In this document: one piece after another, positions 1 to 4,587 of the stretch
Layout: the number at the start of each line of letters is the position of its first letter
Position numbering within the stretch: position 1 is the stretch's first letter
Assembly: GCA_937983305.1 (NCBI GenBank)
Contig: CALKAJ010000004.1
Span: 1-7,194 of the forward strand
Source: an uncultured Ignavibacteriota bacterium
Lineage (GTDB): Bacteria; Bacteroidota; Ignavibacteria; Tepidaquicellales; Tepidaquicellaceae
Direction: 5' to 3'
DNA length: 7,194 bases
Notes under the pieces: generated by a model
The model's input: the letters and a program-made list of their open reading frames with translations, nothing else
Told to the model about the DNA's origin: nothing
Database searches by the model: none
Position numbers and translations under genes: made by a program

Positions 1-55
1 TGATTTAAATCCAGATATATATTTAATTTATATTACGCCAGAGCCATCGGATATT
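1..55. repeat. Terminal direct repeat, left copy (circular closure)
   Basis: These 55 bases are identical to 7140-7194. An exact overlap at the two ends of a contig is the usual mark of a circular molecule, and 55 is a common assembly k-mer length. The repeat lies inside a protein-coding gene whose frame continues correctly when the ends are joined, so it is very probably one locus written twice. The unique circle is then 7,139 bp. A genuine terminal redundancy of a linear molecule is the less likely alternative. Confidence 0.93.
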
Positions 56-634
56 TCAAAAAACTCTTTTTCTAAATTGAACTATGATAAAAAAATACAC
101 TTATTTTGGAATAAGCATGAAAATTCAATTTATAATAAAATGTTAAAAATATTTAATATGGAAAATAATGCTATCATAGACCCAATTAACAATCAATCTA
201 CATATTTAATAAAATCATTTTTATCATTTATTAAAACTGGATTTATTAGCTATATTGAAGAACGTGAAAAAATATTAGAAAAGAGAAATTATGGAAAACC
301 TGTAATAGATCATTTAAAAGATTTCTCACAAACTTTAAAAAAAGAAAATTTATATCAACTTGATGATATTAGGGACATGTTTTCAAAATATGTTCTTGAA
401 AAATCAGGTGTAAATTTAAAAAATTCTACTAGAAATGCACATATTTTACTATCAACTGTCAATGATAAAAATCGAATACACTACCATGTTGATAAACTTG
501 ATGATGATAGAAAAAATATTTTTTATTACCCTGATATTGAGAATAAAAAGATTATAAAATTATTTGATCCAAAAGAAAATTTCGATATTAAGATATATTA
601 TAAGAATTTTGATGAAACTGAAGATGGTTTATAA
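1..634 (+). CDS. PD-(D/E)XK nuclease-family protein, C-terminal part (continues from 6703 across the circle junction)
   Basis: This is residues 147-356 of a 356-residue protein that begins at 6703. Codons are in phase from base 2, and the stop is TAA at 632-634. A TTG at 77 could be scored as a start, but the frame is open to the left edge and matches the upstream half, so it is an internal leucine codon. The part begins with a beta-strand-like stretch ending YLIYITPEP (about 153-161), which in the family follows the catalytic core. A mostly helical, lysine-rich region comes next, including STYLIKSFLSFIKTGF. The C-terminal tail contains RIHYHVDKLDDD and is rich in aromatic and acidic residues; I do not recognise it. 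The gene converges with the integrase gene, with about 155 bp between the stops and no strong terminator visible there. Confidence 0.85.
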   Translation, partial: DLNPDIYLIYITPEPSDISKNSFSKLNYDKKIHLFWNKHENSIYNKMLKIFNMENNAIIDPINNQSTYLIKSFLSFIKTGFISYIEEREKILEKRNYGKPVIDHLKDFSQTLKKENLYQLDDIRDMFSKYVLEKSGVNLKNSTRNAHILLSTVNDKNRIHYHVDKLDDDRKNIFYYPDIENKKIIKLFDPKENFDIKIYYKNFDETEDGL

Positions 635-789
635 TCATAAAAACCACTTATATTAATCAGAAAAAAGTGAAAAAATCATTCTCATTTGCAATGAAAAATA
701 TGCGAACAAAAAATTGTACATACGGTTAAATACAACCTTTATATTTTCTCGCTTTAAAAAATATTCTTTTTGTATACCCCTTCTATCTT

Positions 790-1860
790 TTAAAATGATA
801 GACTATTCATCGCAGTAATTTTGTCTTCAAGGAACGAATCAACGTATCTTTGCGTTACCTCTAATGAACGGTGCCCGACGATTTTTTGAACGGCAACGAT
901 ATTACCGGAAGATTTGATTGCCTTTGTGATAAAAGTTGAACGGAGAGAGTGGAATTTTATTTCTTTCGGCAGCGATAGTTTCTTTTTTATTTTTGTGAAG
1001 GTATGACTTATCACGCAGGCAGTAATAGGGGTATTTTTACTATTGCGGAAAACAAACCCATCATCAAACCTTTGAATATTTTGTAATATTTCTAATAATT
1101 TAGGATGAATCGGAACAACCCGTTCATACCTGGCTTTTGTTAAACTTGCAGGTATGACAATAACGTTATCATTGAAATTAATCCAATCCCAACGCAGAGC
1201 AGCAATTTCTCCCTCTCTCATTCCGGTATATATTCCAAAGGTGAAGCAAGGCAAATACCAGGAATATTTTGAGTTGATTAAAGAAATTACTTCATCAAGC
1301 ATTTTGGGGTCAAAGGGTTTTGTTTGAGTCGAGTCCTTAACCCTTTCGAGCTTGATTTTTTTTGCCAAATCATAGGTAACAACATCATATTCAAAAGCTC
1401 GGCGAAAAACGGACTTAACAAACTTTATGTAATGATTCACGTTGTTTGTTTTAAAACTTTTTTGAAATAATAGATTTTTAAAACTGTCAATGTGAATCGC
1501 TTTAACTTCTGATAATAGCATAAGGTTATTTTTTTCACAGAATTCAAGCCAGACTTTAACAAATTTCGTATAATGTTTTATTGTGGTGCTTGCCCATTTG
1601 TATTTATTTTCATGAATATAATTTTCAAAATAATTTTTTACTGATGTGCCGGGGAAGGTTTCAATTTCCGGCTTTACTATTGTGATTGAGTTTGAATTTC
1701 TATTAGAAACAACGTCTTTTTCAACTTCCTTTTTCTTTGCTAATGCTTCTTTTTTACTGGTGGTAGAAAAACCCTGTACATATCCTTTTTTACCGTTACT
1801 AGTAATTCTAATATAATATCTGGTTTTTCCGTTCCGTTTCATTGTTACTATATTTGCCAT
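790..1860 (-). CDS. Tyrosine recombinase / site-specific integrase
   Basis: This is a complete phage-type integrase of 356 residues, a normal length. Residues about 1-55 form a basic N-terminal domain (TRYYIRITSNGKKGYVQGFS, then a lysine-rich helix) resembling arm-site-binding domains. Residues about 70-175 look like the SAM-like core-binding domain. The catalytic domain has the full set: R215 in TGMREGEI, K242 in SLTKARYERVVP, H304 and R307 in HSLRSTF, H330 in VGHRS, and the nucleophile Y339 in TQRYVD. The start is ATG at 1860, preceded on the minus strand by GAGAGG five bases upstream. The gene points away from the attP candidate at 2104-2141, in the usual int-next-to-att arrangement. It should recombine attP with a host tRNA-Thr gene. 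No excisionase gene was recognised. All catalytic residues are present, so it looks functional. Confidence 0.96.
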   Translation of the reverse strand: MANIVTMKRNGKTRYYIRITSNGKKGYVQGFSTTSKKEALAKKKEVEKDVVSNRNSNSITIVKPEIETFPGTSVKNYFENYIHENKYKWASTTIKHYTKFVKVWLEFCEKNNLMLLSEVKAIHIDSFKNLLFQKSFKTNNVNHYIKFVKSVFRRAFEYDVVTYDLAKKIKLERVKDSTQTKPFDPKMLDEVISLINSKYSWYLPCFTFGIYTGMREGEIAALRWDWINFNDNVIVIPASLTKARYERVVPIHPKLLEILQNIQRFDDGFVFRNSKNTPITACVISHTFTKIKKKLSLPKEIKFHSLRSTFITKAIKSSGNIVAVQKIVGHRSLEVTQRYVDSFLEDKITAMNSLSF

Positions 1861-1880
1861 TACAACCTCTCGATAATTCC

Positions 1881-1909
1881 CGTAACCTCCACGCCGGAGA
1901 CAAGTTACG
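1881..1909. promoter_or_regulatory. Hairpin in the integrase leader / att region
   Basis: CGTAAC (1881-1886) pairs with GTTACG (1904-1909), and CTCC (1887-1890) pairs with GGAG (1896-1899). This leaves a 5-base loop and a 4-base bulge (acaa). It lies about 20 bp upstream of the integrase start, so in minus-strand mRNA it would sit in the 5' leader just before the ribosome binding site. It could tune integrase translation. Alternatively the inverted CGTAAC/GTTACG arms are protein-binding DNA, because the same CGTAAC also occurs at the tRNA anticodon loop at 2137-2142. Confidence 0.45.
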
Positions 1910-1964
1910 AGTTTTCACATCGTCTGGTCACAACTTAAGCTTAGATGCTTAAAAAGGCAAGTAG

Positions 1965-1977
1965 TTCGAGAATAAAA
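1965..1977 (+). repeat. 13-bp direct repeat, copy 1 (candidate integrase arm site)
   Basis: TTCGAGAATAAAA occurs here and again at 2043-2055, in the same orientation and 78 bp apart. Both lie between the integrase gene and the tRNA-half attP candidate. Integrases with a basic N-terminal domain bind direct repeats of roughly this size flanking the crossover core, so arm-type sites are the natural reading. A weaker resemblance, TACGAGAAGAACT (9 of 13), lies on the other side of the core at 2239-2251. This is inference from position and repetition only. Confidence 0.45.
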
Positions 1978-2042
1978 ATGCTGAACCTAGGGAAAAGTAG
2001 TACTACCGTCAGGACTACACCGGGGCTACAGAAACCGTTATT

Positions 2043-2055
2043 TTCGAGAATAAAA
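2043..2055 (+). repeat. 13-bp direct repeat, copy 2 (candidate integrase arm site)
   Basis: This is the second exact copy of the motif at 1965-1977, about 80 bp before the end of the tRNA fragment. The stretch between the copies (about 1978-2042) is noticeably richer in G+C than the surrounding DNA. It includes a perfect 10-bp palindrome GTAGTACTAC (1997-2006) and CTAC motifs at 2003, 2015 and 2026, roughly one helical turn apart. Confidence 0.45.
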
Positions 2056-2058
2056 TAT

Positions 2059-2087
2059 TTGCCGATAATTTAAATTATTGTTAGATT
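2059..2087 (+). promoter_or_regulatory. Possible sigma70-like promoter reading into the tRNA half
   Basis: TTGCCG (2059-2064) and TAGATT (2082-2087) are separated by 17 bp and read toward the tRNA fragment, whose first base is 17 bases beyond the -10. If the element donates the 5' half of a tRNA gene at integration it must also donate a promoter, so one is expected here. The match is moderate (4 of 6 at each box), and the spacer is largely a 14-bp AT-only palindrome, so it could equally be a protein site. Confidence 0.3.
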
Positions 2088-2093
2088 AACAAT
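2065..2093. repeat. Two adjacent palindromes upstream of the tRNA fragment
   Basis: ATAATTTAAATTAT (2065-2078) is a perfect 14-bp palindrome. Overlapping its end, ATTGTTA (2077-2083) and TAACAAT (2087-2093) form a perfect 7-bp inverted repeat around a 3-base centre. The pair ends 10 bp before the tRNA fragment. It may be a recombinase, host-factor or repressor site. AT-only palindromes arise easily by chance in such AT-rich DNA, but the second contains G/C pairs. Confidence 0.35.
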
Positions 2094-2103
2094 TACAAAC
2101 ACT

Positions 2104-2141
2104 GCCACAATAGCTCAGTTGGTAGAGCATGCGCTTCGTAA
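2104..2141 (+). tRNA. Partial tRNA-Thr(CGT): 5' half only, ending at the anticodon loop; candidate attP
   Basis: The fragment follows the cloverleaf exactly as far as it goes: acceptor strand GCCACAA, TA, D stem GCTC/GAGC around loop AGTTGGTA, A, anticodon stem strand TGCGC, and 7-base loop TTCGTAA with anticodon CGT (Thr, codon ACG). It resembles E. coli thrW in the D arm and anticodon loop. Identity then stops: CTCTC follows where GCGCA is needed to close the stem, and no T arm or acceptor 3' strand follows. A break exactly at the anticodon loop next to an integrase gene is the hallmark of an attachment site. It is unusual in carrying the 5' rather than the 3' part of the tRNA. A decayed tRNA relic is the alternative. 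Confidence 0.82.
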
Positions 2142-2146
2142 CTCTC
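2130..2146 (+). other. Predicted integrase crossover core (attP)
   Basis: This spans the anticodon stem strand TGCGC, the 7-base loop TTCGTAA and the next five bases, CTCTC. Several tRNA-targeting tyrosine recombinases exchange strands across the 7-bp anticodon-loop sequence with the stem halves as binding arms. Here similarity to tRNA ends precisely at the loop's 3' edge, so the predicted overlap is TTCGTAA (2135-2141). The right arm in the element does not match the left arm well. The exact cut positions are inference. Confidence 0.5.
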
Positions 2147-2369
2147 CACTAAAAATTTATAAATTATTACCCAGTAAGCAATTAAAAAATAGTAATTCCT
2201 CCGAAAATGTATAAAAATCGCATATGAAAACCTTTACATACGAGAAGAACTATATTATAATTACTTAATGTATTGTTGCGAAAATAATTATACAGTAATG
2301 ATTGTTTTATATAACATTGTAGAAAATATTGGAGAATTACGACTCTGAAAATAGAATGAGGTTATAAAG
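2142..2369. other. Non-coding stretch between attP and the rep gene
   Basis: No gene is seen here. The stretch is very AT-rich and should hold the right side of attP and the promoter for the downstream replication gene. The only att-like signal is TACGAGAAGAACT at 2239-2251, a weak match to the 13-bp repeat on the other side of the core. I find no promoter convincing enough to place. The ribosome binding site of the next gene, GAGGT, is at 2358-2362, seven bases before its ATG. Confidence 0.5.
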
Positions 2370-3479
2370 ATGATAAATATTGACACGATTAAGTTATCGA
2401 TTTCGCTTGAATACTTATATGGTTTTGATGCAAGCTGTTTTAATGCTGAAGTTGATACAATTGACAAAGATGGTAAAGATGGTAAAGCAGAGATTGTGAT
2501 GCTGAAATTGAAGCAAGAATATCTACCAAACGGGTTAAGGAGTTTGATTATTAGAAATAATAAGCACAATGATATATTATTAGAATTCTCTTCAAAACTG
2601 CTTGAAGATTCGTATCACGTAGGGATAAATCGAGAATCGATATATTATTTAATAATGCAATTAAAACAGAAATTAAATCATATTGTCCAAATTGATTTCA
2701 ATTTTATCAGCCGGGCAAAAGTTCTTTTGTGTCATATCAAGCAAGATTTAAAGTTTGATAACCCTGAAAATGTACTTTCTATGTTAGGTATAAACCGGGG
2801 GAACCCAATCTACAATATAAATGATTATGAAAAAAATAAAGGATTAGAGATTAAACGAAAAGTTAAAAATAATAACGAGCGAATGGTAATTTATTCTAAA
2901 GAAAAAGAATTAAAAAATAAAGTGAATGCTAATATTGACTCTTACAATAAGCTGATGCTTGAAGGTACTCTACGTTTTGAAATGAATTTAAGAACTTATT
3001 CAGCGATGCGTAAAGCATTTGGTATCCCGAAAAGTGTCAAAGATATTCCACTTTCAATGATTCTTGAAGCCGAAACGAATCCAATATTAACTCAATTCCA
3101 AAAAGTATTTAATTCCCCGGCTTTAATCTCTGAAGATACACAACTTTCAAATGAAAATGATAGAAAAAGAAAAAATACAGATTATCAAAACTCACTGCGT
3201 TTGGCAATGGCTAAGGAACTTGATTATAATATGCAATCGATTCAATCGTATTTGAAAGCATTTTTTGCCAAAAACCGGGACAAATATTACGCAGAAAGGA
3301 AAATATATTTGAAAATATGTGAAAATCATTTAAAGAATAATAATGTAAGCGTAAACGTATATAAAGAAATTGAAGAAAAACTTATTGAGAAAAACAATGA
3401 AAGCTTTTTTACGTGGTTTGATAATGATAACTATGAATTTGAGGAACCGGAAATGCCTGAACTTAGTGAAGTAATTTAA
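2370..3479 (+). CDS. Probable rolling-circle replication initiator (Phage_CRI / gpII-like)
   Basis: A 369-residue soluble protein starting at ATG 2370 with GAGGT seven bases upstream. The opening IDTIKLSI (4-11) matches the characteristic start of filamentous-phage CRI/gpII-type initiators and related plasmid Rep proteins. Other shared features are LLEFSSKLL (70-78), a beta-type IVQIDFN segment (105-111), RMVIYSKEKEL (171-181), which resembles the 'R..YdK..E' motif of the family, and EGTLRFEMNL (198-207). The C-terminal third is helical and lysine-rich, ending in an acidic tail. I could not assign the nicking tyrosine; Y175 is one candidate. The family nicks a double-strand origin to start rolling-circle replication. 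A strong terminator and origin-like DNA follow directly, fitting that role. Recognition is by short motifs only, so it is probable rather than certain. Confidence 0.62.
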   Translation: MINIDTIKLSISLEYLYGFDASCFNAEVDTIDKDGKDGKAEIVMLKLKQEYLPNGLRSLIIRNNKHNDILLEFSSKLLEDSYHVGINRESIYYLIMQLKQKLNHIVQIDFNFISRAKVLLCHIKQDLKFDNPENVLSMLGINRGNPIYNINDYEKNKGLEIKRKVKNNNERMVIYSKEKELKNKVNANIDSYNKLMLEGTLRFEMNLRTYSAMRKAFGIPKSVKDIPLSMILEAETNPILTQFQKVFNSPALISEDTQLSNENDRKRKNTDYQNSLRLAMAKELDYNMQSIQSYLKAFFAKNRDKYYAERKIYLKICENHLKNNNVSVNVYKEIEEKLIEKNNESFFTWFDNDNYEFEEPEMPELSEVI

Positions 3480-3515
3480 TTTGTTATATTTCTCGGCTTT
3501 ATAACCTTTTTCTAT

Positions 3516-3565
3516 AGAGCTATGTTTGATATAGTGTCAAGTATCAAGCATAGCTCTTTTCTTTT
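3516..3565 (+). terminator. Strong rho-independent terminator after rep
   Basis: AGAGCTATG (3516-3524) pairs perfectly with CATAGCTCT (3549-3557). The stem continues through a T-G wobble and TTGATA (3526-3531) with TATCAA (3542-3547), about 16 pairs in all, around a 10-base loop. It is followed by a T-rich run (TTTTCTTTT). It begins 37 bases after the rep stop. A long stem of this kind next to a rolling-circle initiator could also serve as a replication-origin hairpin, but the T-tract favours termination. Confidence 0.85.
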
Positions 3566-3627
3566 GCCCCGGCACGCTAATAAATAATAATTCTATGTTT
3601 ATAATCCCTTTTACCCCGGCTTGTACC

Positions 3628-3650
3628 ATAAGCGAAATAATTTCGCTTAT
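3628..3650. repeat. Perfect inverted repeat, 10-bp arms, 3-base loop
   Basis: ATAAGCGAAA and TTTCGCTTAT flank a TAA centre and are perfectly complementary. The copy is followed on the plus strand by CCTTTTTG. It could be a terminator or the hairpin exposing a rolling-circle nick site. The region already has a strong terminator 70 bp upstream, so an origin function is at least as likely. Confidence 0.6.
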
Positions 3651-3746
3651 CCTTTTTGTACTCCCCCCTATAAAGACGGCAATAGCGGAAGTCGTACCCC
3701 CTTTGCAACCCCGGCACGAATCAAGAAATAATTACTTCAATAGTTT

Positions 3747-3773
3747 AATATTGTGCAATATTGCATAATATTG
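3747..3773. repeat. Helically phased AATATTG repeats
   Basis: AATATTG occurs at 3747-3753, 3757-3763 and 3767-3773, exactly 10 bp apart. The middle copy sits in a perfect 12-bp palindrome TGCAATATTGCA (3754-3765). Phased short repeats of this kind are typical of cooperative protein binding (iterons or operators). No ligand can be named. AT-rich background weakens the case, but three exact 7-mers in register are unlikely to be accidental. Confidence 0.45.
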
Positions 3774-3891
3774 TTATATAAAAGGAAGAAAAAAGTATTC
3801 CTGTGAAAATGTTAAGCGTACTGATAATTCAAATAACGATTCAAGCCCTTTTTTGTGTGAAAAAATTTTACGAAAAAACTTGTCAACACGG

Positions 3892-4074
3892 TTAAACAAT
3901 TGGGCTTTTCCTGTGTCTTCTAACGAACTCAAAAATACTGGTTTTTGTTACGGGGCGGATTATATGATCCTTCGGTTCTTTACGTTTTTTTGGTTTTTTA
4001 GGTTTGGGAATTTTCGGAGGACGAACGGTCATAAATGGTTTTGAATTTCTTTTCGTTGTTTCAAGATCTTGCAT
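3892..4074 (-). CDS. Small, very basic proline/lysine-rich protein (60 aa), unknown function
   Basis: Start ATG at 4074 with AAGGA nine bases upstream on the minus strand; stop TAA at 3894-3892. The sequence is dominated by a basic, proline-spaced tract, RPPKIPKPKKPKKRKEPK (18-35), followed by RPVTK and a terminal RRHRK (52-56). Such composition suggests binding to DNA, RNA or an acidic partner and probably little stable fold. I do not recognise a family. The opposite strand has an overlapping 63-codon frame (3853-4044), which lacks a ribosome binding site and reads as unnatural phenylalanine/tryptophan-rich protein, so the minus-strand frame is preferred. The gene points toward the origin-like region and may act in replication or copy control, but that is inference from position only. 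Confidence 0.5.
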   Translation of the reverse strand: MQDLETTKRNSKPFMTVRPPKIPKPKKPKKRKEPKDHIIRPVTKTSIFEFVRRHRKSPIV

Positions 4075-4084
4075 AGTTATTTAT

Positions 4085-4138
4085 CCTTGAAATGAATTTG
4101 GTCACAAGTATAGGAGACTCTTGTTAGATTTTTCAAGG
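4085..4138 (-). promoter_or_regulatory. Leader stem that would cover the ribosome binding site of the basic protein
   Basis: CCTTGAAA (4085-4092) and TTTCAAGG (4131-4138) are perfect 8-bp inverted arms. Inside them, ACAAG (4104-4108) pairs with CTTGT (4120-4124). In minus-strand mRNA the arm nearer the gene contains the AAGG of its ribosome binding site, so folding would hide it. This could keep translation low or make it conditional. The outer loop is long (38 bases), so stability depends on the inner stem. Confidence 0.4.
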
Positions 4139-4190
4139 CTTTATTGAAAATTTTATTTTAATTTTTTAATTTCAGTAATTATAAAAATTG

Positions 4191-4215
4191 CGACATAACG
4201 TGTCGGGAATTTATT
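4191..4215 (+). repeat. 25-bp direct repeat, copy 1, with dyad (shared upstream regulatory site)
   Basis: This stretch is identical to 5338-5362. Its first 15 bases contain the dyad CGACA-taacg-TGTCG, followed by GGGAATTTATT. In both copies the repeat abuts a promoter-like sequence reading into a cargo gene: the small acidic protein here and the ankyrin protein at the other copy. An operator or activator site shared by the two genes is the simplest reading. A recombination site is the alternative. Confidence 0.6.
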
Positions 4216-4241
4216 TGGCTTATGAGCTACAATTGTATAAT
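4215..4241 (+). promoter_or_regulatory. Promoter for the small acidic protein gene
   Basis: TTGGCT (4215-4220) and a perfect TATAAT (4236-4241) are separated by 15 bp (16 if TTTGGC is taken as the -35). The start codon is 38 bases beyond the -10. AATATCAA occurs twice, 14 bp apart, at 4239-4246 and 4253-4260, overlapping the -10 and the presumed transcription start, and might be an operator. Confidence 0.55.
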
Positions 4242-4278
4242 ATCAAATGCACAATATCAATAATGTAGGAAGTTCATC

Positions 4279-4563
4279 ATGAAGAAAGTTAGCATTTATA
4301 TCCAATCTTTCGGACGGGATGAGGATGGATTTAACGACGATGAAGAAGATTTTGAAGCAGAATTAAATCCGAAAAATTTTAGTCAGGTAATATCAGAAGC
4401 AGAATTATGGATGAAAGAAAGAGAATTTCGGGATGGAGACCTTAGCGGATTTGTTGGCATATCTCATAAAGGGGTTTTAGATACGAATAATACTCATGGT
4501 TTTAATTCCATTGAAGAATTTCAGTCCATTAAAATGAAAATACCTGAAATCTTCACGATTTAA
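4279..4563 (+). CDS. Small acidic protein (94 aa), unknown function
   Basis: The start is ATG 4279 with AGGA eight bases upstream and a good promoter. The protein opens with a short beta-strand-like KKVSIYIQSF, then an aspartate/glutamate-rich patch (14-28, including DDEEDFEAE). The rest is a mixed alpha/beta region with GDLSGFVGISHKGV and a C-terminal IEEFQSIKMKIPEIFTI. There is no signal peptide or membrane segment. I do not recognise a family. It is convergent with the HEPN-like gene, with only 24 bp between the stops, and both lie between the two copies of the 25-bp repeat, so they may have travelled as a unit. Its size and acidity are compatible with a partner or inhibitor of a basic nucleic-acid-binding protein, but nothing in the sequence proves it. 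Confidence 0.75.
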   Translation: MKKVSIYIQSFGRDEDGFNDDEEDFEAELNPKNFSQVISEAELWMKEREFRDGDLSGFVGISHKGVLDTNNTHGFNSIEEFQSIKMKIPEIFTI

Positions 4564-4587
4564 GTTAATAAGGTTTCAAACGATATT

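Larger units (their letters stand above)
3558..3850. other. Origin-like non-coding region downstream of rep
   Basis: About 290 bp with no convincing gene but dense structure. It holds a perfect hairpin (3628-3650), a 10-bp direct repeat CCCCGGCACG (3567-3576 and 3709-3718) with a partial third copy ACCCCGGC (3613-3620), and C-tracts preceded by GTAC (GTACTCCCCCC at 3658-3668, GTACCCCC at 3694-3701). Three AATATTG motifs lie at 10-bp spacing near 3747-3773. The C-rich tracts contrast with the AT-rich surroundings. Position next to the putative initiator makes this the best place for the replication origin; no known nick-site sequence was recognised. Confidence 0.5.

Noticed and set aside
77..634. 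Separate 185-codon gene starting at TTG 77
   Set aside because: The frame is open upstream to the window edge and continues the frame from 6703 through the identical terminal repeat, so the TTG is internal.
1910..1960. 23S rRNA fragment: the minus strand reads AAGCATCTAAGC, as near the 3' end of 23S rRNA
   Set aside because: The similarity covers only about a dozen bases and does not extend on either side.
1945..2073. A 42-codon plus-strand frame (MLKKASSSRIKM...) in which the 13-bp repeats fall in the same frame, giving SRIK twice
   Set aside because: There is no ribosome binding site, it lies inside the presumed attP arm region, and the 78-bp spacing is in frame by a one-in-three chance. 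It may deserve a conservation check but is not supported as a gene.
2104..2200. Intron-interrupted tRNA (group I intron in the anticodon loop)
   Set aside because: No 3' half with T arm (GGTTCGA-type) and matching acceptor strand (TTGTGGC) was found anywhere in the element.
2288..2569. 93-codon minus-strand frame
   Set aside because: It mostly overlaps the start of the rep gene on the other strand, has no ribosome binding site and reads as a low-complexity hydrophobic shadow.
3809..3895. A 28-codon hydrophobic peptide frame (MLSVLIIQITIQALFC...) resembling a type I toxin
   Set aside because: The AAGGAAG upstream is too far from either possible start, and no antisense RNA promoter was seen. 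It is too short to judge alone.
3853..4044. 63-codon plus-strand frame
   Set aside because: It overlaps the minus-strand basic-protein frame, lacks a ribosome binding site and has implausible F/W-rich composition, as expected for the complement of a Lys/Pro-rich gene.
4191..4205. Plasmid dif (XerC/XerD) sites flanking the two-gene block
   Set aside because: The complementary strand reads GTTATGT, faintly recalling a XerD half-site, but no 11-6-11 bp layout is present.
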